Origin: Flavobacteriia bacterium
Lineage (GTDB): Bacteria > Bacteroidota > Bacteroidia > Flavobacteriales_D > Crocinitomicaceae
Assembly: GCA_009925805.1 (NCBI GenBank)
Contig: RFQF01000043.1
Coordinates: 1 to 13,409 of the forward strand
Reading direction: 5' to 3'
Length of the DNA stretch: 13,409 bases
The notes beneath the pieces were generated by a model, which saw only the letters and a program-made list of their open reading frames with translations, was not told where the DNA came from and did no database searches. How positions within the stretch are numbered: position 1 is the first letter of the stretch; every line of letters starts with the position of its first letter. Positions 5,439 through 13,237 of this stretch are shown here, in pieces. The position numbers were made by a program, and so were the translations under genes.

Positions 5439-8090
5439 TTAATAACCTGAATTTTCTGCATCAACTAACGGAGAAAGGTCATTGTAAAGTTGTTCTAGTT
5501 TCCCTTTTTTCGCTTGCAATGATTGATATTTCGCGGTCTCTTTATTTTTATCCAGTTGTTGAATTTCTTCCTCAATTCCCGCTTGTTCTGACTGAAGTAT
5601 TTCTAAGAATCGCTCGACAATCATGTCAAAATACCAACCCGTTTGCTGATTTCCATGGGTTTTACTGTAATTCAAAATTGCAGCACTATTGCTCATCGAG
5701 GCGCTTCCCATACGAATAACGTGGTAGGCATATGCTAATAAGGCGCGTAAGCGATTGTAGTCTTTCATTTCACCGCTTAGGATTATTTGCTCGATCAAGG
5801 GCAAGTCTTGAGCGCTTCCATATTCGCCCATAATTTCCGCTGATCCCACCTTGATTTCGGCCTCTTTGGAATGGATAAACTCTCGCGCAACACTTAAGGC
5901 CTCCACCGTATCGATTTCTTTTAAAACAGTTAACGCAGCCCCCATTACGGATAACGAACTGTCACGAAGTAATACCCCGCGTACCGTTTTTAATGCATCT
6001 CCTTTGTCTAAAGTCGATAGTAACTCGACCGCATTTTTGCGCACCATAGGCTTCTTATCTTTTTGTAAAATATCCAATATTGCTTTTTTAAACCCGGGTT
6101 TTTCACCAATATTCTCTATGTTTTTCATGTAACTCAATGCCGAAGCGCGAATTCCCCAAAAAGAGGCATGGGAGGCTTCCACCAAGAGGGTAACTTTATC
6201 CGCATAATCGGAATTTGCGATTCGTTTGAGCGCCGCAGCCTTGGAACGGTATCGTTCGGCATTATAGTATTGATGCACTAATTGCTCGATCGGTTTTTCC
6301 TCGTACACTTTTGCTAATAGTACTTGTTGGTCATCTAAATGCAGGTTGTAGATTTTTCCCGTGAAGGGGAAACTAAATTCCTGATCCGTTGCTTCGATTA
6401 CAATAGGATAAATATGTTTGCCTTCCCCATCCCATAACGCCACATCCACCGGGATTTTAAAATTACCAAAGGATTGCGCTTGTTTCACTTTCAACGTTAC
6501 TAGTTGGTTATCAACGTCAATTACTTGCTCTGTAAATAACACGGGGTGACCTTTCGATAAAAACCACTGATTAAAAAACCAATTCAAATCCTCTCCGCTA
6601 ACCTCTTCCATGGCCAAACGTAAATCGTGAACTTCCGCGGACTTGTAGGAATTAACGGTTAAATATCGATTGAGACCTGCAAAAAAAGCTTCATCTCCCA
6701 GGTATTTGCGTAGCATGTGAAGAATTCTACCCCCTTTGTTATATGAGTGGTTATCAAACATGTCCTCCCTGTCTTCATATTCAAATCGAATGAGGTTTTT
6801 ATAGTTGTTTCCCGAATAGTATCCATCGGCTTCATCTTCCGCTTGATAGTCTGCTTCGTCTCGACCATATTCATATTCGTCCCATAAGTATTGAGAATAA
6901 TTAGCAAACGACTCATTTAATGGAAGATTCGACCAAGATTCGCAGGTTACCAAATCCCCAAACCAATGGTGGAACAGTTCATGCGCTATGGTTGATTCAT
7001 CGTTTCCATCGATGAGTTCTTTTTTCGATTTATAGACAAAGTCTCCAAAAACAACCGCTCCAGAATTCTCCATAGCACCCGAAACATATTCGCGAACCAC
7101 GATTTGAGCATATTTATCCCAAGGAAATTCAACGCCTAATTTTTCGGAAAAGAACTTGATCATTTTAGGGGTTTTTCCAAAGATGGCCCTAGCGTCTTTT
7201 TCGTATTCGGGCTCAACATAGTAGTCAACCTCAATCTTTTTTCCGTCCTTGCGCGTGTAAGAATCTTTCACCACCTTGAATTCTCCAACGGCCAGCATAA
7301 ATAAATAGGGAGCATGGGGCAAATCTTGTTTCCAATGGTCCGTTCGCATTCCTTCTGCATTTTTCTTTGAGCTAATCAAACGACCATTAGACAAGGTGGT
7401 ATATTTATCCTCTACGGTAAGGATAACTTCTTGGGTACTTTTGGAATTGGGGGCATCCAAAGTTGGAAACCAAACGGAATTAGATTCTGTCTCTCCTTGA
7501 GTCCATATTTGCGGCATAACGCCTTCTTTTTCCCCGGTAGGATTAACAAAGAATAATCCTTTATCTGAAGTTATAGCTGCGCCTCCTCCCGTCTCGCGCT
7601 CCTCCGGTTTCGCAATGTATTCAATAGCGAGTGTGTATTTTTCGTCTTTCTTATACGTTCTGCCTAAATGAACCGTTAGATGTTCATTATCAGGATAATC
7701 ATACGACAATTCCTCGTTATTAAGGGTTACCTGGATAATCTCCATTCCTTTAGCGTCAAGCACTACACTGTCCGAAGGATAAAAATGCGGTTTTAACGTT
7801 AAATAGGCCTTGCCCATCATTTGCGATTCTTCCCAATTAAAACTGGCTTCAATTTTAGTATGCACCAGATCCATGTATTTTCTTCTAGATGGTTGATAGG
7901 GAGTTGATGCTCCGAAATCCTCAAAGGATTCCCAATCTCCAAAATCCGTAAGCGAATCACTCCCGTATATTTCCTCATCGCCAGATCCCTCCTCAACAAT
8001 TTCCATCGCTTCGGCGTTATTTTCAGATTTCGAAAGTCCACAAGAACCCATCATCAATAAAAGGCTCAAGGTAAAAAAGTACATTTTCAT
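5439..8090 (-). CDS. M1 family zinc aminopeptidase, lipoprotein with HEAT-like C-terminal region
   Basis: An 883-residue metallo-aminopeptidase that probably trims N-terminal residues from peptides at the cell envelope. Residues 1-17 are a lipoprotein signal with lipobox MGSC (Cys17). Residues 24-60 are a strongly acidic, low-complexity linker. The M1 N-terminal beta domain follows (about 70-270). The catalytic domain has the substrate motif GAMEN at 338-342 and zinc site HELFH at 370-374, with the third ligand Glu393 in LNESFANY; the spacing fits HEXXH-x18-E. The likely catalytic Tyr450 is in SYNKGG. Residues 600-790 look like HEAT-type helical repeats, and 830-870 are charged and probably coiled coil. 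The ATG two codons later (Met3) is an alternative start. The gene is divergent from pgk across 94 bases, with a CAGTTTTG promoter-like element at 8109-8116. Active-site residues are intact. Confidence 0.95.
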   Translation of the reverse strand: MKMYFFTLSLLLMMGSCGLSKSENNAEAMEIVEEGSGDEEIYGSDSLTDFGDWESFEDFGASTPYQPSRRKYMDLVHTKIEASFNWEESQMMGKAYLTLKPHFYPSDSVVLDAKGMEIIQVTLNNEELSYDYPDNEHLTVHLGRTYKKDEKYTLAIEYIAKPEERETGGGAAITSDKGLFFVNPTGEKEGVMPQIWTQGETESNSVWFPTLDAPNSKSTQEVILTVEDKYTTLSNGRLISSKKNAEGMRTDHWKQDLPHAPYLFMLAVGEFKVVKDSYTRKDGKKIEVDYYVEPEYEKDARAIFGKTPKMIKFFSEKLGVEFPWDKYAQIVVREYVSGAMENSGAVVFGDFVYKSKKELIDGNDESTIAHELFHHWFGDLVTCESWSNLPLNESFANYSQYLWDEYEYGRDEADYQAEDEADGYYSGNNYKNLIRFEYEDREDMFDNHSYNKGGRILHMLRKYLGDEAFFAGLNRYLTVNSYKSAEVHDLRLAMEEVSGEDLNWFFNQWFLSKGHPVLFTEQVIDVDNQLVTLKVKQAQSFGNFKIPVDVALWDGEGKHIYPIVIEATDQEFSFPFTGKIYNLHLDDQQVLLAKVYEEKPIEQLVHQYYNAERYRSKAAALKRIANSDYADKVTLLVEASHASFWGIRASALSYMKNIENIGEKPGFKKAILDILQKDKKPMVRKNAVELLSTLDKGDALKTVRGVLLRDSSLSVMGAALTVLKEIDTVEALSVAREFIHSKEAEIKVGSAEIMGEYGSAQDLPLIEQIILSGEMKDYNRLRALLAYAYHVIRMGSASMSNSAAILNYSKTHGNQQTGWYFDMIVERFLEILQSEQAGIEEEIQQLDKNKETAKYQSLQAKKGKLEQLYNDLSPLVDAENSGY

Positions 8091-8139
8091 GGTAAGATAA
8101 ATTTTTCACAAAACTGCCTATTTATTTTACACGATGATG

Positions 8140-8147
8140 TAGTTTTG
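8140..8147 (+). promoter_or_regulatory. Putative pgk -7 promoter element
   Basis: TAGTTTTG is an exact match to the Bacteroidota -7 consensus TAnnTTTG, 37 bases before the pgk ATG, leaving a 5' leader of about 30 bases. No clear TTTG -33 box is seen at 19-21 bases upstream. The same octamer precedes the transketolase gene at 13217-13224. The 94-base divergent gap also has to serve the M1 peptidase gene on the other strand. Confidence 0.5.
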
Positions 8148-8184
8148 CTCGTTTTTCTTAAATATATTTTCGAATTTATTTCAT

Positions 8185-9369
8185 ATGCAGTTATTCAACG
8201 ATTATTCTTTTGAAAGTAAAAGGGCAATTCTTCGAGTGGATTTCAATGTTCCCATAGATAAAGAATCCTTGGAAATTCAAGACGATAAACGCATCCAAGC
8301 AGCCCTTCCAACCATAAAATTTATTTTGAATGGCGGAGGTTCCGTAGTGTTATTGTCGCATTTTGGTCGCCCTAAAAATGGCCCAGACCCCAGAGCCTCC
8401 TTACGGATTGTTTTGAATCGATTAACCGCCCTACTCGATCGTCCGGTACATTTTGCCGAAACCTTGGAAGAGGCAAATAACGCCGTTCAGGGATTGCAAT
8501 CAGGGGAAGTCCTCTTGGTAGAAAATGTACGTTTTTTTCCCGGCGAGACGGAAGGAAGCATAGAGTTAGCCCAAAATTTCGCGCGATTGGGGGATTGTTA
8601 CATTAACGATGCCTTCGGTTCCGCGCACAGAGCCCATGCGAGCACCACCCAGTTGGCCTCTTTTTTTCCTAAGGATAAAATGATGGGACTCCTAATGCAA
8701 GAGGAGACACGCAACGCGCAGCACATTCTCTCAAACCCCAAGCGTCCGTTCACTGCGATTCTTGGTGGCGCCAAGGTTTCCGATAAAATAATGATCATTG
8801 AAAATTTATTAACCATTGCGTCAGACATTGTCATTGGAGGAGGCATGGCCTATACTTTTTCTAAGGCCTTGGGAGGTGCGATCGGAAATTCTTTGGTAGA
8901 AGATGAACGATTAGCATCGGTAAAACAGATCCTTGATAAAGCAAAAACCCTTGAGGTAAAGATCCATCTACCGGAGGATACCGTTGCGGCCGTTGGTTTT
9001 TCAGCGGATGCTAAAAATGAGGTGTTTCCTACATTCGCCATACCGGACACCTGGATGGGCCTGGATATTGGTCCCAAGGCGCGCGAACAATTCACTGAAG
9101 TAATTCTTCAAAGCAACACCATCTTGTGGAACGGGCCAATGGGGGTGTTTGAATGGGATGCTTTTTCGCAGGGTACAAAGCATATCGCTCATGCCGTTGC
9201 AGAAGCAACTAAACTGGGGGCTTTTTCTTTGATCGGCGGTGGAGACAGTGCTGCGGCGGTTTCAAAATTCAACTTATCCGATCAGGTCAGTTATGTAAGC
9301 ACTGGAGGGGGAGCGCTGTTGGAGCTGTTTGAGGGCAAAGAGCTTCCGGGAATTAAAGCACTCAGATAA
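8185..9369 (+). CDS. pgk: Phosphoglycerate kinase
   Basis: The cytoplasmic glycolytic enzyme converting 1,3-bisphosphoglycerate and ADP to 3-phosphoglycerate and ATP. It has 394 residues, complete. Seen: RVDFNVP (17-23) and SHFGRPK (58-64) of the N-domain substrate site, VLLVENVRFFPGE, NDAFGSAHRAHAS, AILGGAKVSDKI, LWNGPMGVFEW of the nucleotide site, and the C-terminal hinge motif GGGDSAAA with STGGGALLE. The ATG at 8185 gives the usual short N-terminus and has an exact -7 element upstream. The last 8 bases overlap the end of gap on the opposite strand, so there is no room for an intergenic terminator. Confidence 0.98.
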   Translation: MQLFNDYSFESKRAILRVDFNVPIDKESLEIQDDKRIQAALPTIKFILNGGGSVVLLSHFGRPKNGPDPRASLRIVLNRLTALLDRPVHFAETLEEANNAVQGLQSGEVLLVENVRFFPGETEGSIELAQNFARLGDCYINDAFGSAHRAHASTTQLASFFPKDKMMGLLMQEETRNAQHILSNPKRPFTAILGGAKVSDKIMIIENLLTIASDIVIGGGMAYTFSKALGGAIGNSLVEDERLASVKQILDKAKTLEVKIHLPEDTVAAVGFSADAKNEVFPTFAIPDTWMGLDIGPKAREQFTEVILQSNTILWNGPMGVFEWDAFSQGTKHIAHAVAEATKLGAFSLIGGGDSAAAVSKFNLSDQVSYVSTGGGALLELFEGKELPGIKALR

Positions 9370-10351
9370 TACCCAGAAAAAGTTCTATCAAACGTGAAGA
9401 ATATCCCATTTCGTTGTCGTACCAACCCACGATCCGGTTTAATCGCCCGGAAACCAAGGTAAGTTCGGGGTCAAAAAGGCAGCTATAGGTTGAACCAATA
9501 ACATCGCAGGACACAATTGGATCGTAGCTGATTCCAAGAATTCCCTTCAAATCCGAAGAAGAAGCCCGCACCATCGCTTCATTAATTTCGCTGACGCTTA
9601 ATGCTTTTTTTGTTACGAGGGTCAGCTCCGTCATGGAACCATTTATTACCGGAACCCGAACACCGGAGCCAGTAAATTTGCCTTCTAAATGAGGAAAAAT
9701 TCGAGTAATTGCTTTTGCTGCTCCCGTTGTAGTTGGAATAATCGAATGTGTTGCTGCCCGGGCGCGACGTAAATCTTTGTGAGGAGCGTCTTGAAGCCGT
9801 TGATCCGAAGTATAACTGTGCACTGTGGAGAGGTGACCAAATTCAATTTCGGTTAAGGACTCCATCACCTTTAACATGGGTGCAGCATTGTTGGTGGTGC
9901 AGGAGGCATTCGAAAAGATTGGCCCTAATGAATTAAAATTAAAACGACTAACCCCTAAAACGATCATCGGAATATCCGCCTCACTTGGAGCAGATATGAT
10001 CACATTTTTCACCCCATGCTGAAGATGTCCGCTTGCTTTTTCATGGGTTAGAAATTTACCCGAAGACTCTAAAACCTTGGTGACGCCATAGTTATTCCAA
10101 GGTATTTCTTCAGGACTTGCGTGCTGGGTGAAAATTATTTTCTTACCGTTAGAAAAAAGCAACACATTATCCTCAATTACAAATTCCAAAGGTAAGGTGC
10201 CCTGACTTGAATCATATTTTAGCAGATGGGCTAATTCTCGGATGGGCGCCAAGTCGTTCACAACCGCTACCTGAATATCAGTTCGTGACAAAGAGAGGCG
10301 AGTGAAACACCTGCCAATTCTGCCAAAACCGTTAATTCCAAGGGTTACCAT
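9362..10351 (-). CDS. gap: Type I glyceraldehyde-3-phosphate dehydrogenase
   Basis: Catalyses phosphorylating oxidation of glyceraldehyde-3-P to 1,3-bisphosphoglycerate, the step directly before Pgk. It has 329 residues, complete. The Rossmann motif INGFGRIGR is at 6-14; Asp33 in VVND suggests NAD use. The catalytic site SNASCTTNNAAP has Cys151, and His178 sits in TVHSYTSDQ. Also present are RRARAATHSIIPTTTGAAKA, SGVRVPV and the C-terminal WYDNEMGYSSR. The second Cys of the common SCTTNC motif is Asn here, a variant I believe also occurs in other Bacteroidota. GVN after the ISAP segment is GVS. These small deviations leave open that this is one of two GAPDH paralogues. It faces pgk tail to tail with an 8-base overlap and lies 46 bases downstream of the broken T9SS gene on the same strand. 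Confidence 0.96.
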   Translation of the reverse strand: MVTLGINGFGRIGRCFTRLSLSRTDIQVAVVNDLAPIRELAHLLKYDSSQGTLPLEFVIEDNVLLFSNGKKIIFTQHASPEEIPWNNYGVTKVLESSGKFLTHEKASGHLQHGVKNVIISAPSEADIPMIVLGVSRFNFNSLGPIFSNASCTTNNAAPMLKVMESLTEIEFGHLSTVHSYTSDQRLQDAPHKDLRRARAATHSIIPTTTGAAKAITRIFPHLEGKFTGSGVRVPVINGSMTELTLVTKKALSVSEINEAMVRASSSDLKGILGISYDPIVSCDVIGSTYSCLFDPELTLVSGRLNRIVGWYDNEMGYSSRLIELFLGII

Positions 10352-10361
10352 ATTTTTTCAG

Positions 10362-10369
10362 CAAAGGTA
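10362..10369 (-). promoter_or_regulatory. Putative gap -7 promoter element
   Basis: On the - strand this reads TACCTTTG, an exact match to TAnnTTTG, ending only 10 bases before the gap ATG. A TTTA lies 16 bases further upstream as a poor -33 candidate. If used, the mRNA leader would be only about 5-7 bases, nearly leaderless. Confidence 0.35.
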
Positions 10370-10397
10370 CAATGAGCCCAAAGAATAAAGACTATTT

Positions 10398-12350
10398 TCA
10401 ATGTACAACAAACACAAATCCGTGTTTTTCAACCTTGGTCCCTCCACTAAAAGTAGCATTGATTTTATAGAAATAATTTCCTTCATCGACTAATTTACCC
10501 TCCGTGGTTTTACCATCCCATGTTCCTGCGGGGTTGGTAAAAGAGTAGATCACATTTCCCCACCGATTTAATATGATACATTCAAATTCTGTAATATCTT
10601 GGGTTTCACTGATGCCAAATAGTTCATTGCCGTTCAAGGAACTTAATGAAATAATATTTGGAACTTCAAAATCGCATTGTTTGATCGTGATGATCGAGGT
10701 GTCGCTCGAAGTATGACACACATTGGAAGCAGTAACGTAATATTGACCTGCAGCGGAAACCACGATAAAGTTATCCGTAGAACCGGTATTCCATAGCAAT
10801 TGAATGGGTAAATTATAACCGGATTGTTGTGTACCCGAATTAATGGAGGCAGCAACGAGATCGATTACATTTCCTTTACATATGGCACTGTCCAAAATAT
10901 CCACGTATACATAAGGCGGAAATTCAATTTGTGCATGTATGACCGTACCGCAGGCATTGTCGGTAAATACAATCGAATAGATGCCTGGGGTTGAAGTTGT
11001 AACGATCGGGTTTTCTACATTAGAATTCGAAAAATGAATGGCCGTATCCGCCGCAGACCAAGAACCACCTGAATAGGATTGGGTGTTGGAAACTTGCAAA
11101 AATAAATTACATGCTACGGTATCTGTAAATATATGCGGTACAGGTAGAACCTCAAGGGTTACGGTGGTATCATAATGACATCCGAAATTATCGGTTATAT
11201 TGTAGGTGTAATGATTCGTTCCCGGTGTCGAGGGTTGAACAACGAGTGCCGTATCGTTTTGACCTGAAATAATGGTGGGATCATTGCTCCAAAAATCATT
11301 CACTACCGTATTTTGGTAGCCCTCTTGGTCGGGATATAAGCTTTGGTTAAAATAAATTCCCCATTGGAAGATATATCCATCATCTATCCCCTGATTGTCC
11401 TGAACGGTAATGGTCCAATTCCCATTTACCGGGCAACCAATAAAATTGTTAAAATTCCCATCCGGAAGATAGACTCCGTTCGGATTCATGGAAGGAAACC
11501 CGTAGCTATTAATGACGGTATTTCCCGCAGCGTTTTCAGCGCAAATCGTTCCCAAGGTAGCTTGCGTTGGTGAGAAACAATAAGTCCAAACCGGAGTTCC
11601 AGGTGCTCCACCATCTAAATTGGTATCGTTTCCTAAGAACGTTCCAATGCCGTTTCCGCATCCTCCTGGGATGAGCTCGTTCCAACCAAAAGGAGTTTGG
11701 TTATAAGCATTCATGAGAGAAACCATGGTTCCGTTGGGACAAGTCAACGCAATTTCCAAGTCGCCAATATAGGAGTGCTCAATATCAATGCATAATTGGT
11801 CAAAGTCGGAAGCGCTTGTAATCACCGTGCTGCTATCGAATCCTGTTATACCAATGTTGGTGGAATACTGCACCCCACTTCCGTCGGGTAAGGCCGTTAA
11901 TCCCGCAAAAATGCCTCCTATTTGAAAGGTGCCGTTCGGAATATTCACGCCTACGGTATCTTGCTGAGTTACCCCACCTAACAACGTGGTGTTTTGTCCT
12001 ATACAAACGGTGTCTTGCAAAGGGCCCGTACCCGCAAAGCTCGGAAGCTGCGAAACACGCACTTTTGATGTAATGCGCTTTACTTGAGGGAAGATGTCGG
12101 TAATTCTCAAATCAATAAAGTATCCAGCACGTGCGGGGGGTGTAAACCAAATGGAATCGTTGCTGTACTGTCCCACGCCTCCAATGGTCCATAGATAGGC
12201 ACAGTTGTTAACGTTTTGAGAATACCCCGTGTTGGTCACCTCCAAGGCATAGGGGAAGCTGGGGGTAGCTACAAACAAAATACTGTCTCCAAAACAAATA
12301 TCCACATATCCCGTATCTGCAGGGTGAAGGGCATCCTTAGGGTTAGGCAT
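10398..12350 (-). pseudogene. T9SS-exported multidomain protein, downstream fragment (Ig-like, P-domain, CHU_C sorting domain)
   Basis: A 650-codon open frame that continues the gene whose signal peptide is in another frame at 12269-12748. Counting from the internal ATG at 12350, residues 14-100 look Ig/PKD-like (DTGYVDICFGDSILF, LWTIGGVG). Residues about 160-335 match a proprotein-convertase P-domain (SDFDQLCIDIEHSYIGDLEI, CPNGTMVSL, NWTITVQDNQGIDDGYIFQWG). Residues about 350-560 hold Ig-like or SprB-like beta repeats, and 560-650 are a CHU_C / type B T9SS sorting domain (LNRWGNVIYSF, WDGKTTEGK, GNYFYKI). A protein destined for type IX secretion needs a Sec signal, which this frame lacks, so ATG 12350 is unlikely to be a true start. 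As read, it is the 3' part of a disrupted secreted adhesin-like or structural protein. If the break is an assembly error, the intact product would be roughly 780-830 residues. Confidence 0.8.
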
Positions 12351-12748
12351 CCGCTTGGATTGTTTTGAAAGGAGGCCTGGACAAAAAATCCGGTAGGATT
12401 GGTTCCCGAATTATAAGCACCAATCAAGGGGGAAGCGGTGGTGGGGCCATCGTACACGTACAACGTATCGGAAGGATCAATGTTGAAGGTAAAACCAATG
12501 TTGGTGGCGAAGGCAATAGACACTTTCGAACCTTGTGTCAAGTCTGGACAAAAAGTAATCACTTCGTTCATGTTGGGCGTATAATTACCCGGTCCGTCGC
12601 TGAAATTCGTTCCTCCAGCAGGAGGTATGATGGCGCCACAATTCAACGGATTGGCTTGGGGAAAATCGGGACCAGTTACTAACATTTGAGCTTTCATCAT
12701 TCCATGAGCAACAACGAAGAAGCAAAAAACTAAAAGACACTGTTTCAT
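12269..12748 (-). pseudogene. T9SS-exported multidomain protein, upstream fragment (signal peptide plus truncated CUB-like domain)
   Basis: Starts at ATG 12748. Residues 1-21 are a Sec signal peptide ending near MKAQ. Residues about 35-130 resemble the CUB-like domain common at the N-terminus of secreted Bacteroidota proteins (EVITFCPDL, DTLYVYDGPTTASPLIGAY, FQNNPSGCLTLR). Such domains usually continue with a segment containing GWxAxIxC, which is absent. After SGCLTLR the frame runs into about 23 unrelated residues and stops at 12269, while the true downstream sequence continues in the -1 frame from about 12345. The 159-residue product as read would be a secreted stub without a sorting domain. 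The start lies 8 bases after the preceding small gene, so the two are co-transcribed. Confidence 0.8.
12330..12352 (-). repeat. Short direct repeat at the frame break of the T9SS gene
   Basis: On the - strand the heptamer GGATGCC occurs at 12352-12346 and again at 12336-12330, separated by TAACCCTAA. This is where the N-terminal frame loses protein-like sequence and the C-terminal frame gains it. The block may mark a microhomology-mediated deletion or a misassembled junction. A 7-base repeat can also arise by chance. Confidence 0.5.
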
Positions 12749-12756
12749 GATACGAA

Positions 12757-13119
12757 TTATTTTTTATTAGCCTCGTTTAAGGCAAGTTGTAATTGATAAA
12801 GCGACATCACCGCCAAAAGTTCGCCGGGTGTTTCTGTTTGAAAATACTGCGTGTATGGAAGTATTTTAACGTTCAATTCTGTAAAATGCGTAGTTTTTTG
12901 CGCTTTGGGATAAGCTGAAACATCCTTGTTTCCATTATTTTTAACGATATGGATGGCATGATCGTAGGCGAATTCCAGTAAATCCAAACTACCATATTCT
13001 TGCTTGAAGGAAGTTAATTCCGACTTAGAATAAACCTTATTCAAAGCGCGCAACGACTTTTGTCCCCAGGAAGCAGAAACAGCGAAAATTAGCAAAAAGA
13101 AAAGAAAGGTAACTTTCAT
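12757..13119 (-). CDS. Small exported protein of unknown function
   Basis: A 120-residue protein with a clear Sec signal peptide (MKVTFLFFLLIFAVSASWGQ, cleavage near residue 19-20) and no lipobox, so probably periplasmic or secreted. I do not recognise the mature part of about 100 residues. It is rich in Lys, Tyr and Gln, looks helical at both ends (SKSELTSFKQEYGSLDLLEFAYDHA and the C-terminal LLAVMSLYQLQLALNEANKK), and has a central segment FTELNVKILPYTQYF that is probably beta. It lies 8 bases upstream of the T9SS multidomain gene and is the first gene of that unit, so a helper or partner role is plausible but unproven. An AAGTTTTG promoter-like element (7 of 8) is on the - strand at 13162-13169, 42 bases before the ATG. 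Confidence 0.75.
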   Translation of the reverse strand: MKVTFLFFLLIFAVSASWGQKSLRALNKVYSKSELTSFKQEYGSLDLLEFAYDHAIHIVKNNGNKDVSAYPKAQKTTHFTELNVKILPYTQYFQTETPGELLAVMSLYQLQLALNEANKK

Positions 13120-13216
13120 AAATGAGATAATTTAATGAACAATAGCTAATGACTTGTATTACAAAACTTTGGTTGCAAAGAACTTTATTTTTTTCCAAAT
13201 TAACACAATTAAAGGT

Positions 13217-13224
13217 TAGTTTTG
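13217..13224 (+). promoter_or_regulatory. Putative transketolase -7 promoter element
   Basis: TAGTTTTG is an exact TAnnTTTG match ending 13 bases before the ATG at 13238, identical to the octamer ahead of pgk. A T-rich run at 13188-13194 is the only -33 candidate. The 118-base divergent gap (13120-13237) holds this and a weaker element for the opposite-strand small exported protein; I see no hairpin or repeat in it. Confidence 0.45.
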
Positions 13225-13237
13225 TAAAAAGAAGTTC

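Noticed and set aside
6659..6916. 85-codon - strand open frame inside the M1 peptidase gene
   Set aside because: It is a shifted-frame shadow within the same-strand peptidase, whose catalytic motifs and length are intact.
12269..12420. Programmed -1 ribosomal frameshift joining the two halves of the T9SS gene
   Set aside because: The only candidate slip site (ATTTTTT in the codons GGA TTT TTT GTC, near 12385) is imperfect. Slipping there would replace good CUB-domain sequence with non-protein-like residues. It also would not restore the missing GWxAxIxC segment.
12365..12682. 105-codon open frame on the + strand opposite the CUB-like fragment
   Set aside because: It lies wholly antisense to clear coding sequence, has no recognisable domain and low-complexity basic/Gly content, and is explained as a shadow of the real gene.
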